Assembly: GCA_004194705.1 (NCBI GenBank)
Contig: SADC01001363.1
Coordinates: 1-64,000 of the forward strand
DNA: 64,000 nucleotides
Direction of reading: 5' to 3'
Source: Ditylenchus dipsaci
Taxonomy: Eukaryota; Nematoda; Chromadorea; Rhabditida; Anguinidae
Part shown: positions 11,712 to 22,439 of the stretch, in pieces
Layout: each line of letters opens with the position of its first letter
How positions within the stretch are numbered: position 1 is the stretch's first letter
Translations under genes and position numbers: made by a program
Notes under the pieces: model-generated
Database searches by the model: none
Told to the model about the DNA's origin: nothing
The model's input: the letters and a program-made list of their open reading frames with translations, nothing else

Positions 11712-12179
11712 TGTCTCAAATCTGTGCTTTATATCCTTGCGAGCGAAAATAAAAATATCCTATTGATTAAATGTGTATTTTTTGGTAGTCAGCAAAAATT
11801 TTGAAGGTGTGACCTGTTCGAAATAAGTACCATAAAACATTAATTAAAGACCGTTTTGGTCACTTTTTCAAAAGCCTTAGTTGAGCGACCTGTAAAGTAG
11901 TGTTTCAGCGTGCTTGATTCCCGACTGGTTGGACCTGAAAATTTGAAATTGCACATAGATGGAGGACAATATAAATTTGCTTCAAGTTAGTTTGTAACAG
12001 TTTAAAACAATAAAATTCGGTATAAATCACGATGCTAGCAAATGTTTTCATTGCTTGAAAACCAAAAATTCTGATTATGACTTTTGGATTAGGGTGAAAT
12101 AACACCACTAGATAACGGACAAATAAATAAATTCGGGACAAGAAGAAGTAAATTTGGTTCCGAAAAAGTATAACCTAAA

Positions 12180-12420
12180 AATAAAATGCAAATTTGAAGC
12201 GAAACGAAAACGAAAGCCAACTCCAATGTGGAATGAAAATTAAAACAAAATCGAAATGATAACGAAAGCGAAAACGAATACGAATTCTATACAGAAACGA
12301 AATTCGTTTTCGCATTCATTTTGCATTCCCATTCTTTTTCGCTTTCATTTTGCTTTGAGACGCTATTTGGTTTCTATTTTCATTTCGCTTATTTGTTCAT
12401 GAACCGAATTTCGTATTCGT
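12180..12420. repeat. fold-back with GAAAACGAAA arrays
   Basis: The left side carries purine-rich words (GAAACGAAAACGAAAGC, GCGAAAACGAATACG). The right side carries their complements (CGTTTTCGCATTC, TTTCGCTTTC, CGTATTCG). Non-coding; same architecture as the other array-ended repeats in this window. Confidence 0.55.
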
Positions 12421-13662
12421 TCTAGAAAACACTGGCTGTAATTCAATTTAACTATAGTTAACTGATAGCGCTAAGTTTAATGGCTGTATATGAGCTCGTT
12501 AATTCAAAACTAGTATAACATGAGACAAAAAATCGTGAAATTGGTGAAAAAAAGGTGCGAGAAACATCAAATTCGATATTTAATGAAATGGTGAAACAAG
12601 TTTTGTGAAACATGAAACTCACAAAAAACGAGTTTTGAAAACCAATACAAACTAGGCTTGTCAGTTGCGTTGATTAAATTTTTTTTTGATTTTTTTAAAT
12701 TTTCAGATTACTGGATATTTGCGTATGCACGAGACCCTAACTGCAAGAAGCAAAACAGCAAGTAGCTTTTTGAGTTTTTAAAATTTCACATTAGGTCCTT
12801 GGTACATCGTACCACCCTTGGTACATGAATTTTCCGACACAATTATATTTTTTAAGGAATTTAGACAATCTGGCATCGATATCGCTATTTCGACTTTAAA
12901 TTCTAACAAAAGTTGTTCTTACATTGCATGACTTGTCGACAAAATATACACCGAAAACCACATTTGAAAAATAAATATTGTAAATTATTTCTTTTGTGTC
13001 GAGACTATCTCTTCAACAGCTTTTAGCATCCTTTGAATACAGTGTGTTGTTTTAATTAAAATAGTTTAAGTCCGGAAAAATTTTTCATGCAATCACATAC
13101 AGAAAAGTTTGTGCTCGGGCTTAGGCTTAGGTCTTAAGCTTCGGCTTAGGCTGCGTAAGATAGAATAACAGGCTCTACATGTGTTCATGCCGACGCCAAA
13201 ACAATTTGCCTTGGTCCCCACAGTTGATTTTTTTAAAAATTTGTTTTCTTAAAAGTCTCAAAAGTTTTTATTTTCACTGTTCTAGTATTTTCAGTAGTGT
13301 AGTTTTAGTTCGATTGATTTCACCCGACTTGGTTTTCGGTTAACCGGGATTTGGTGTACCCGGTTTCCGGTTTCTTCCCAAAACTCGGTTTTCCGGTTTT
13401 TTTGCGATTTTTGTCCTGAATCTCAAATATAGCAAAGTTTCTTAGGTTCTTACTAACGCGTTATTTACATCATATAACATTGTAGATAAAATATTCATTC
13501 CATAGCTATTTCATTGTCAGAGCCTGATTTACTTTTCTTGATTATTTCTGGATCTTAAAAAGTTAACGGAGCCAGTTTCAGCTTGTTTATATTTGCCTTA
13601 GTTAAGTAGCATGGAAATTATGAAACAACAATTGACTTTATATAGACCAAAGTTTTGGCGCT
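12421..13662. other. no recognisable gene
   Basis: AT-rich DNA. A short CCGGTTT / GGTTTTCGGTTAACCGG cluster lies at 13315-13400, possibly one end of an array-type element. No coding signal was found. Confidence 0.4.
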
Positions 13663-14350
13663 ACTTGGATATACCCCCCCCCCAATCAACTTTTTTTAAA
13701 TGTTCCCAAACACCCTATATCGACCTAAAATCGCCTCAGAAGCTCAAAAAAGACATTATTTTTGAGTTCTGGTCAATAAAAAATCGAGTTTCTGGACCAC
13801 CCAAAATCACCCATTTTGACCATTTTTAAAGGAATTTAGGTCTGTGTTTGGGTGGAAATGGACCAAAAAGGTGCCAATTTCTAACAAAAAGAAGATGTTG
13901 AACATAGTTTTGTTGACTGGGCCTACCGCATAAATAAACTCTGGTATGCATACATTTTTATGCATCCAGAGTCACTTTCGAGTGATTTGCGTCTAAGGTA
14001 TGTGGGTGTGCGCATCTCAACCCCAAGCAACCAAGCCCCCTGCGCCCCCGAAGGGGGCGCAGGGGGCTTGGTTGGTTAGAGATGCGCGCACTCACTCACC
14101 TTAGACATAATTCCGAGCAAGACTCTTGAACAAAAATGCATTTAGAGACTATTTTTGCCCAGCTCCAGTGACCAAAACATGGTAAAACAGGTAAAAAGTC
14201 AAAATTTAAAAGTGTCCAAATCTCGATTTTTTATTGACCAGAACTCAAAAATAATGCTTTTTTTTCCTGAGGACATTTCAGGTCGATATAGGGTGTTTGG
14301 AAACACTTTTAAAAAAAGTTGATTTGGGGGGGGGGGTATATCCAAGTAGG
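13663..14350. repeat. 690-bp fold-back, GC-rich axis
   Basis: The arms meet at about 14045 in GCCCCCGAAGGGGGCGCAGG. The left start TACTTGGATATACCCCCC pairs with the right end GGGGGGTATATCCAAGTAG. Inner paired words include CACCCTATATCGACCT and AAAAATCGAG. Partial or complete relatives occur at about 14655-14720, 34500-34800, 44640-44780, 48920-48980, 50045-50105 and 55980-56420. No protein is encoded. Confidence 0.8.
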
Positions 14351-14401
14351 GTCAAAGTTTTGTTATGTATGGTTGACTGCCTATTTCGAAGTGTATTAGA
14401 G

Positions 14402-14556
14402 TACAGTCGACTCTCCCAATAATGAACCCCTGGGACCGGCTCTAGGTGTTCGTTATTGAGAGAGTCGTTATTTAGAAGGTCCGTTATAAGTACTCTGTCG
14501 AAAATCCAACCAAACCAAACCAAAATAAGTGTTCGTTATTGGGAGAGCCGACTGTA
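14402..14556. mobile_element. Tigger/pogo-like MITE
   Basis: The ends TACAGTCGACTCTCCCAATAA and TTATTGGGAGAGCCGACTGTA are inverted repeats beginning CAGT and flanked by TA, the signature of pogo/Tigger-type MITEs. It has no coding capacity. Relatives with diverged ends are at 41610-41831 and 61419-61602, and single ends at about 33207, 43947, 45172 and 53638. Confidence 0.75.
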
Positions 14557-15227
14557 GCGCACTGGAAAGCGAGGAATAGAAAAGTAATAGAAAAAGTAAC
14601 TTAAGTAAATTTGGCTCATTGCTGAGTTGAGATGATTCTGGACGCACGAAGGGGCTTGGAGTTGAGATGCGCACACCCACATACCTTAGACACAAATCAC
14701 TCGAATGTGACTCTGGACGTTTTTGCCAGCGGTCAGCTTGTACAACCTCTACAACTCTACAAACCTACTTCCTTTTACAAACTCCTTTACAAACTCTACA
14801 AAATGAGTGGTTATCCATTTTGAAAAATAAACAATATTGGGGTTAAAAAGCAAAGCAAATCTGAAAAACGTAAACTGTAGGGGTGCCCGTTTAATAGAGG
14901 TTATACGGTATATAAGTTTGCAAGAGTTTTCTTAGAAAGGTCAGAAATTGAGATGTGCTATCATAGTGCTTAATTAACCTCTTCGGAATAAAAGCAACTG
15001 TTAATAACAAAAAAATAAGAAAAAAACTGCATGAAATTAAACAATATATATTTTTAAAAATATATATAAATGATCTTTGGTCGAAGACTTCTTCTAATTG
15101 CATTATATATCAAAAATATGGTTTTCCGTGATTATATAATATGTGTCAAACGAACATCTCAAAAAAAGATGGGTATTATAGTATTATATAATTTTTTTTT
15201 AAAGAAATACATAAAAAAATTTATAGT
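14557..15227. other. repeat fragment, otherwise empty
   Basis: 14655-14720 is a piece of the 13663-14350 fold-back family (..GAGATGCGCACACCCACATACC..). The rest is AT-rich without gene signals. Confidence 0.5.
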
Positions 15228-15853
15228 TTGACCATGTGTTTTGGACAAGTTAATGCTAATAACTATGAGAAAGGCCCTGAAATAGAATATATAAAGAAAA
15301 AGTGTGGAAAATTCCATGGGTTCTTATCATTGACAATGGAACTACTTTTGAAGCTTACGAAACAAATTATGGGAAAACGATTCCGTAAGTTTTCAAAAAT
15401 TTATTTTATTTTCTGCTCAAAACGGTGACTACGACTGTGAGTTTGAAAATGCACAGTGGTGCACAGAAAATGCACACGTTACACGTTTCCCATTAAGGAA
15501 AAATTTTTCTCAGGCCATTTTTTCCAGGCAACCGAAAAATTCAAAATAGATTGTAAATAAATGCTTTTTTGCCTGAAAACGACTTGAAGTTGGATACTTA
15601 TCAAGGCAAAACTAAGAAGGAAGCTTTCTTACTTTAAATTATTTAAATCAAGCTTGCTTTGTTTTTTCCTTAATCATTTTATTGTTTTATTCAAAAAGAT
15701 TATTTTAAAGCGAATGGTATAGCACTTGGGGTGTCTCGAATTTTTTTTTTTCTGGCTGCCTGGATGAATCCCAATGAATTACGTAATGATATGGATATGC
15801 AAGTGCATGGTGGTGGTCCTGACTGCTGTCCTTTGAACCTCACACTGAGCCAA
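15228..15853 (+). CDS. unknown gene, two in-phase exons
   Basis: Exon 15228-15384 opens at ATG (MCFGQVNANNYEKGPEIEY..) and ends at donor GTAAGT after 52 codons plus one base. Exon 15699-15853 (acceptor TTCAAAAAG) completes the codon and runs 51 codons: YFKANGIALGVSR, a short hydrophobic stretch (IFFFLAAW), then NPNELRNDMDMQVHGGG and PDCCPLNLTLSQ, before donor GTAAGC. The intron (314 bases) also holds a short frame reading CEFENAQWCTE, which resembles the start of a MAM domain but does not splice in phase. No family is recognised. An acceptor TTTATAG lies just upstream of the ATG, so this may be an internal exon. Confidence 0.45.
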
Positions 15854-16454
15854 GTAAGCTAATTTTTGTAGACTTATATATTCAAAACTATTGCAAAAAC
15901 AATCATACCAATACCCTGATGTTGTCTTCATTTCTATAAAATAATTCACAAGATAAGTTCATTGAAAAAAAATTAAAAGATGTTTTCTGAAATGTTTTCT
16001 TTTCTTTCATCCTACAAAAAAATCTGTGAATTACTCTGAAAAGTTAGAGATAGAACTATTTAAACAGTGATCGACCACGCTGAGCATGAATCTAGCCTCG
16101 AAACTCGCATATTTCAACTGGAAACTCAACTTTTCTGAGAATTTTCTGAAAAATTGACATTTCTTACCTACCACTTAACTTTTTTTTGCCATCAAAACTG
16201 GTTTGGATTTTTTTTGCTCTCCTGATGCGAAATCGAATGCACTTTTTTATTCGAAATAAATTTCATAATAGGACGCTTTCTCTCTTACCGTATTTCCTCT
16301 AAAATAACAAAAAAAAACAAAAACTCAACCCTTCTCCAGCATGGGCGCTTATTAGAACATGGGCGCTTATTAGAGCATAGGCGCTTATTTTCTGCCAACT
16401 TTTGCTTTTTTCTGCCACCTTTTACTTTTTTCTGCCACCTTTTGCTTTTTTCGG

Positions 16455-16924
16455 CTCTACCCTGTTTCGTCCCAAATTTGTTCCGCCAAAAATCGTTGTA
16501 GCCAAAAACGTTACATTTTTAATCAATTAGTTTTCTACACATGGTTTTTCTAACTAATTTTGTAGATATTCTCATTCACAAGTTTATACTTAAATTTATG
16601 CTAGGGAGCAGGGCTAAATTTTGCGTAAAAGGTTGTAACTGACCATGTCTGCAATATTTGCTGAAAAACAGTAAATTCCTCAAAAGAGTCCAGGATTCCA
16701 GAAATTTTAGGGTTTTCAGCAAATATCGCAGAGATGGTCATTTACAACCTCACGTTCAAAATGTAGACCTGCTTTCTGGCATCAATTTTAGTATGAGTTT
16801 GTCAATGAGAATGTCTACAAAATTAGTAAGAAAAACCATATATAGCAAACTTATTAATTAAAAATGTAACGTTTTTGGCTATAACGATTTTTGGCGGAAA
16901 TAATTTGGGACGAAACAGGGTAAA
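16455..16924. repeat. 470-bp palindrome
   Basis: The left start TACCCTGTTTCGTCCCAAAT pairs with the right end ATTTGGGACGAAACAGGGTA. Inner paired words include AACGTTACATTTTTAAT, TTTTGTAGA..ATTCTCATT and GACCATGTCTGCAATATTTG. The axis is near 16690. Non-coding, nested within the array-ended element. Confidence 0.85.
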
Positions 16925-17007
16925 GCCCTTTTATCTGCCACTTTCTACACTTTTCTGCTGCCTTTTTGCTCTTATGTCATATGTCATAATTTTCGACATT
17001 TTCTCAG

Positions 17008-17485
17008 ATTATGCAAATTTAGTTACAGGAAAGTTGGAGATGACTTGCGATTGGAAAATCAATGCTACTTGTGATGGTGAGAATGTTTTTAAGCAGTGGA
17101 AAGAAATCAATTCACCACTAACTTTATTGCTTTTCAATGATCTCTACATTTGCAGCTGCTTCAAGGGAATGAAGGATCGCGTATTTTGCAGGCACTCATT
17201 AGTAATTTTTTAAGTTAATTGTTCATTTATATTGATGCTATTAATATTCTTCTAAACTCTCATGTGTACCAATCAAAAAGAAGCGTGTCCGGAGGAAAGG
17301 GGCAAGCGAAAGAAAGGAAGAAAACGGAGAGCTAGAGAAGGAAAAGCACTGGTTGTTGATGATAAAAAATGTTCTACGTTATTATTGTTTTCGCAGTTGA
17401 TGTTGTCAGTTGCGTTAATTTGAATAAAGCAGCTTATGAAAGAAAAGCTGCAAAAAAGAGAAGAAAGAGAATCGTTGATCAATGA
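17008..17485 (+). CDS. cysteine-containing exons with a basic C-terminus
   Basis: Exon 17008-17076 (acceptor TTTTCTCAG, donor GTGAGA) reads YANLVTGKLEMTCDWKINA then TCD, ending with one base of a split codon. Exon 17397-17485 (acceptor TTTTCGCAG) has the matching phase and reads DVVSCVNLNKAAYE then a lysine/arginine-rich tail (KAAKKRRKRIVDQ) to TGA. AATAAA follows at 17492-17497. The link from 15853 (phase 0) to 17008 (needs one base) is missing, so another exon is expected. A second acceptor of the same phase at 18069 could replace the last exon. No domain is known. Confidence 0.4.
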
Positions 17486-18069
17486 CATGTGAATAAATTT
17501 TCTAACCGATCAATTAAATTATGACACAATGTTATGTGAAAAAGTAAAATGTGGCAAAAAAGCTAGAAGGTGGCAGAAAAGAACAAAACGTGGCAAATAA
17601 AGTAAAAGGTCGAAAAAAAACAAAAGTTGGCAGAAAAAAATAAAAGGTTGCAGAAAAAAGTAAAAGGTGGTAGAAAAAAATAAAAGGTGGCAGAAAAAGG
17701 CTTTTTTGACCAAAACTTGAAAAAGGTGGCAGAAAAAACCTTCGCCCAAAAAAATAAGCTTTTACACAAAAGAAGAGTCAAAGAACAGTGATTAAAAAAT
17801 TAACAATCTTTGCTTTTTTGGCAGTGTAGTGTACGGGAATTATTATTTTTTAAATAAATAGGCTTTTTGAGAGATTTTTTTTCAAATAAAACTGTAAGAC
17901 ATTTTTTTAATAGAAAACTGAACAGTTAGATTCTCATTGAAGTTTCAGCTTTGGATTACAAATAATTCTTTAAAAGTATGGAAAGAAATTTTTTTTAAAT
18001 TGAATTATTTAAATAGAAGACAAATTTTTGAATAAAAGATATTTAAGGTCCAAGAGCCATATTCTGCAG

Positions 18070-18200
18070 ATTTCTCCAAATGTCACTTTGCGTGGAAGAC
18101 TGTAAAGATGTGTGTCACTCAACAACAAGAGGCACAGCTGTGCGACTACACTTACAAAGTTGGATATGCACCTAAAATAACTGATAAGCTGAAAGAATAG
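18070..18200 (+). CDS. last exon with CX9CX9C spacing
   Basis: The acceptor ATTCTGCAG ends at 18069; the exon completes a split codon and reads 42 residues to TAG: DFSKCHFAWKTVKMC, VTQQQEAQLC, DYTYKVGYAPKITDKLKE. Three cysteines are spaced by nine residues. The strong acceptor, balanced composition and clean open frame argue for a real terminal exon. Its phase matches 17076, so it may be an alternative or the original last exon of that gene. CX9C pairs occur in mitochondrial intermembrane-space proteins, but one chain of three Cys is not enough to claim that. Confidence 0.5.
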
Positions 18201-18421
18201 AAAAATTTGGAAATATGACATGGGCTTGTCAATTGCTGAAGCTAGTTACAAAATGACAGCTGAGATCAAGGTTTTTTATTTGACATGAACACACAAGTGT
18301 TAAAACAGATAAAAGCTCAGCTGGTTTAGCTGTCTACTTTTAATCTTTGAATTTTACATTTATCTTTGAATTTGACATTGTGACTTGCAAAAATCAATTT
18401 TGAAAAATTAAGACTTAAGAG

Positions 18422-19448
18422 TAGGGTTGTCGGCCGGCCGGCAGATTTTCGGCTTTTCCGGCCGAAAACCGATATTTTTTCGGTTTTCGGCTTTCGGCTC
18501 GGCTCGGCCGGCCGAAATTTCGTCTTTCGGCTCGGAAATTTCGGTTTTCGGATTTCGGCTCGGCTCGGCCGCCGAAAATTCGGTTTTCGGCTTTCGGCTC
18601 GACTCGGCCGGTCGAAAATTTTAAAAAGAAAAAATAATTTTCTCTGTTTGCTCCCGTTTTTGCTTAGTTTTCCTTTCGCTCATTCTCTAGTCTTGTGTGT
18701 GTCAATTTCTGTTCTAATTTTAATCCTTATGTCTAGCATGGCACCAAGCATCGTGTGGAAGTCTTTCAAGAAAGTAGGGAGAAGGCTGTCTGCGTCTGTG
18801 GAGAAGAACTGATGCTTAGCAAAAGCGGGTCGACATTAACTTTGGCCGGACATCTGAATTCTGCAAGACACGAGGAAGCAATAGAGAAGCAAGAAGTGGA
18901 CCAACGCCAAATAAAGCCAAGATCAATTCAATCGCCACTCTCTTCAGTCCGAACTTCTCCAAGCAACAAAGCCAGCAGTTAACTAGCGACATGACCGACT
19001 TCATCGTGGATAGCAATCTGCCGTTCTCAATCGCTGAATCTCTTTTCCTCCGTCATCTGATCAAGCACAACTATGGACAAGCAAAGGTAATTATTTTTAG
19101 GCTCTAATATGCTGTTGACTTGATTTAATTGAACTATTTTCAGCTCCCGTCGCGCCATGATGTCAGCTCAGAGGTACCGATCAAAGCAGCCAAATGCGTG
19201 GAGAATGTTGTGTGCGAGTGTTGTATGTGGGTGTTTTAATAAATTTTTGTTTGTCCAAAGACTTTTATTTAAGCATTTTAGACTTTTACTATGCATAGAA
19301 GAAAAATAAATTATTTTCACAATGCAAAGACGTTGAATACTAGTCATGGCCAAAAATTTCGGTTTTCGGCTCGGCCGGCCAAAAATTTCGGTTTTCGGCT
19401 TTCGGCTCGGCTTGGCCGGCCGAAAATTTCGGCCGGCCGACAACCCTA
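18422..19448 (+). mobile_element. non-autonomous hAT-like element, perfect 8-bp TSD
   Basis: The ends are TAGGGTTGTCGGCCGGCC (18422) and GGCCGGCCGACAACCCTA (ending 19448). The target duplication CTTAAGAG is perfect at 18414-18421 and 19449-19456. GC-rich subterminal arrays of CGGCTCGGCCGGCCGAAAAT lie at 18425-18620 and 19365-19440, inverted to each other. The 8-bp duplication and the BED-type transposase fragment inside place it in hAT. The clean duplication suggests a fairly recent insertion. Confidence 0.88.
18730..19215 (+). pseudogene. hAT transposase N-terminal fragment (BED finger)
   Basis: ATG at 18730 reads MSSMAPSIVWKSFKKV. After a one-base shift the frame is EKAVCVCGEELMLSKSG then STLTLAGHLNSARHEEA, a BED zinc finger with C-X-C and H-X5-H. 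Another shift gives a stretch with MTDFIVDSNLPFSIAESLFL and HLIKHNYGQAK, then a 55-base intron and LPSRHDVSSEV, as in the segment after the BED domain of ZBED-like hAT proteins. The catalytic domain is absent; the gene is truncated by the element's right end. Confidence 0.75.
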
Positions 19449-19456
19449 CTTAAGAG

Positions 19457-19690
19457 GCCATGGCACACGTTCTGAATCGTCTCAGGCCATTCAAAATTTT
19501 TTGCCTAATCATTGAACTTTACATTTTTTTCAACTTGTTTCTAACAAAGCAAGGCCTAGAATTTAATTTTACGTATAGTTGAGTTAGAAAACAAGTTCGA
19601 AAATACTTACAGAAGTTCAATGATTGGATAAATTATTCTGAATTGGCGGGGGACAACCGTTGTCGGTGACGGCAATGGCCCTTTGAAGTT
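19457..19690. repeat. MITE fragment of the GGCAATGGCCCTTT family
   Basis: Inverted halves: TTTTGCCTAATCATTGAACTT..CAACTTGTTTCTAACAAAGCAAGG on the left; AACAAGTT..AGAAGTTCAATGATTGG on the right, ending GACGGCAATGGCCCTTTGAA. Closely related to 43519-43750 and 52459-52700. Its left end has been disrupted next to the hAT-like insertion. Confidence 0.65.
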
Positions 19691-19921
19691 TTCAGCTTTT
19701 TTAGCTGCTTTTGACTGTTTTCACTAAGGTTGCACGCGCTCTTTTAAACGACCGTTCGTTTAAACGATTAAACGGTTTTTAAAGAGAAATTAAACGAAAC
19801 GATAATCGGGTCCGAGATAGACGGATTAAGCGATAAACGGGTCTGCTAATAAATAGATATGACCATCAAATAAACAAATCTTAAATATTAATTTTAATAA
19901 AAAATATGTTTTGATCTCAAG

Positions 19922-21936
19922 GGCAACCGGACAAAACAGGTTTTTAAAAGTATTTGTCGCGCGACAAAAAGGCTTTTTTAAAGTATGTTGTCGCGCGACA
20001 AAAACGGCTTTTCCCGTTTTTGTCGTTCATGTTTCGTCGCGCGACAAAAACGGCTTCTTCCTGATTTTTCGCGCGACAAGAATGTTTTTTTGGTTCTCAC
20101 CAGTGATGTGCTCCCGAAATTTCGGCTCCTGCTCTGGCTCTTGGTTCCTGCCCGAAAATTTTTGGCTCTGCTCTGGCTCTGGCTCTTGGCTCTTGCGGCT
20201 CTCTACCTAATTTTGGCTCCTGCTCTGGCTCTTGGCTCGGAGCAGGAGCGCTCGGAGCCAAGAGCAGAGCTTATATACAACTATATTTTTGAAAATTTTC
20301 ACAACATTTTTAAAAATGTTTTGAAAACCGTTTCTACTGGTAATTTACCGAGATTTTTATATTTCGTTAAGGAGGGGATGCTCATAGAGGAGCGAATATT
20401 TTGAACTCTCAGGCTTGATTCGTACTGTCTACACACCTTATTTTTAGTTCATTTTTAGTAGGTCAACTCACTACTAGGGTCAAAAAGTATCGCGCAGTTT
20501 ATTGCAACCGTTTCCAGCAATTTTTCACTGTCAGCAACTGCCTTAATTTTGCGATTTCATGCATATGACCATCACACTAAAAAGGAACCAACTATAAACC
20601 ATTTACTTTGGGTTTCATCACCTACTTTTCTACTCATTTTACTGACTTCTCGTAAGGTTATATTTTTTTACAGTTAGATGGATGTTATTTAACACCAAAA
20701 TCGGTAAAAAATTGGGTAGCTTACGAAGATTCGACCCAGCGACAAAAGAGTATATTTGAAGGGTATGATGGCACAAATAAAACATTTTTGGATTTTAGCT
20801 CTAACTAACTTTTACTTTTTTTTCATTCTGTGATAGCTTAAAACAAAGACTAGAATCTTGACTACACATTGGTATATAAAACGTTTAGAGCAGTAAAAAA
20901 AGTCAAGAAATATTAATCAAAGAAAGAAAAGAATAACCAAAATAAATATTCTTTCGCACAAAAAGCGATTTTAGGTGGTGTTTGGGCCTGCAACTTAGCC
21001 GGGGCAGTGATTTAAGCGTGCGCCGATGGTGTTGTTGAATATCCAGGAGCCGGCGCATCATTTTCATACTAAAATCGTACATAAAACATGAAAAAATGCA
21101 GTTAGAGCAGGGGGCACGTGCATCCAGCTGGTTAGGTAGTACCCATCCCAAGTGTTTTCTTTCGGTGGGTAAAATCGCCCTCTTGATTTCATCAAACCCG
21201 ATTATGCGCATTATTCTACAAATAATAAGATAATTCGTTTTTGAATTATACAAAAGTTCATTTTTAGGGCATCCAGCTGGATATTCTGTCTGCATATTAC
21301 GCTAAAAATAAATAAATATATTTCGTATTATTTATTAATTGCAATTTTTCCAGCCCAAAAGTCTAAATCCTGAGGTGGGTACCTGAATACCAACGTGGAT
21401 GACCTGAAAAGTAAAAATAAAATAGAAATTAAAAACAAATTTTTTCTTTCTCAAAATTTTGTAGGGAATTGCGTTTGTCAAGACCAGAATGGGATTTTAC
21501 TCTCCCGAACCCCGTAATGGTACCTTTCGGGTCAGGTGGATATCCACCTGAGACTAGGGTACCCACCCCAGGATTTTGAGTTCGGGTAGCTAAAATCATA
21601 ATTTAGTCTTAACAAACCCAATTTCATATAGAATCCTATGTTAGGAAAAAAATTGATCAAACCAAAAGTATTTTTACAAGGTGGATTCGAACTCTTGTCT
21701 TTACTAGGGGATGAATTTACCATGGCCGAATTTACTGGAGACTCATTTACTCAGTTAAGAATTGAAGAATTGAAAAGTGGAAAAACCGTTTGTGTCGCGC
21801 GACAATAACGGAAAAAGGTCGCTTTTGTCGTGCGACAAATCCGGAAAAAGCCGTTTTTGTCGCTCGACAAATACTTTTAAAAAACCTTTTTGTCGCGCGA
21901 CAAATACTTTCAAAAAACTTGTTTTGTCCGGTTGCC
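19922..21936. mobile_element. 2-kb element with GTCGCGCGACAA arrays, perfect 9-bp TSD
   Basis: The termini GGCAACCGGACAAAACAGG (19922) and CAAGTTTTTTGAAAG..complement, ending TTTTGTCCGGTTGCC (21936), are inverted repeats. GATCTCAAG is duplicated exactly at 19913-19921 and 21937-21945. Inside each end are four or more copies of the palindromic word TTGTCGCGCGACAA (19955-20080; 21790-21905). The interior has no recognisable transposase; a 130-codon minus-strand ORF (20903-21295) has no identifiable domain. A short relative with the same end sequence is at 38629-39041. The superfamily is unassigned; an 8-9 bp duplication fits hAT- or Mutator-like enzymes. Confidence 0.85.
20104..20275. repeat. 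GGCTCTGGCTC arrays, inverted
   Basis: Units of GCTCTGGCTCTTGGCTC fill 20115-20240, then the complement GGAGCAGGAGCG..GGAGCCAAGAGCAGAGC at 20238-20270. It is GC-rich and looks like a small array-ended repeat nested in the 19922-21936 element. The long frames across it are low-complexity artefacts. Confidence 0.6.
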
Positions 21937-22217
21937 GATCTCAAGACAATCCATTTATGCATCGGATTTAACGTATTACCTCTAATAACTAATCCTGCTC
22001 TAATAACTCACCCCTCAACTTTGAGCACCTACATCTTAGCCCACAGAAAATATTTTGCGAAGCTGTTTTTTGCGCTTTTTCAACTCCACAAGCTCTACCG
22101 CTTCCACTTTTAAGAATTGGATTAAGAACCCCAAAATCTTGATCAAAATTTCCCGATTTTGGAGAAACCAAAAAATAACTTACCCGAGTGAGTAGTTAAA
22201 ACTTGTGCCTTTCACAG

Positions 22218-22279
22218 AGCCTGATAAAAAGGAAGTTGAGCAAAAAAAATCAGATGACGAAGAATCCAGAGATGACTAA
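22218..22279 (+). CDS. possible acidic last exon
   Basis: The acceptor TGCCTTTCACAG ends at 22217. The exon reads PDKKEVEQKKSDDEESRDD then TAA at 22277-22279, a charged C-terminal tail. No upstream exon was found; the neighbouring DNA is repeat. Short and low-complexity, so support rests on the acceptor and open frame only. Confidence 0.3.
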
Positions 22280-22439
22280 TACAGTCAAACTTCGTCTCAA
22301 CGAAACCTCTGAAGACTAAGGTTGGCCTCCCCCCGCTTTTTGGGTGCCGGGGAAAATTGCGGGTGGGACAAACCTACTGTATACTGTAAAAAATTTTCGT
22401 TAAGTTGGGGTCTTGTTAAGTCGGGGGTAGACTATCAGT

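Larger units (their letters stand above)
16390..17740. mobile_element. element ended by inverted TTCTGCCACCTTTT arrays
   Basis: 16390-16450 has three tandem units of TTCTGCCACCTTTTACTTT. 17555-17735 has about eight units of the complement (AAAAGTAAAAGGTGGCAGAA). The two arrays are inverted ends around about 1.1 kb that contains a smaller palindrome (16455-16924) and two exon-like pieces (17008-17076, 17397-17485). No target duplication was identified, so the exact ends are approximate. Confidence 0.55.

Noticed and set aside
15420..15535. MAM-like frame CEFENAQWCTENAHV
   Set aside because: It does not splice in phase with either neighbouring exon and lacks a good acceptor; it lies in the intron of the 15228-15853 model.
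18427..18624. 65-codon frame rich in FGFRLGSA
   Set aside because: It lies wholly in the GC-rich subterminal array of the hAT-like element.
20903..21295. 130-codon minus-strand ORF inside the 19922-21936 element
   Set aside because: No domain, catalytic triad or splice evidence was recognised; too weak to call a transposase.
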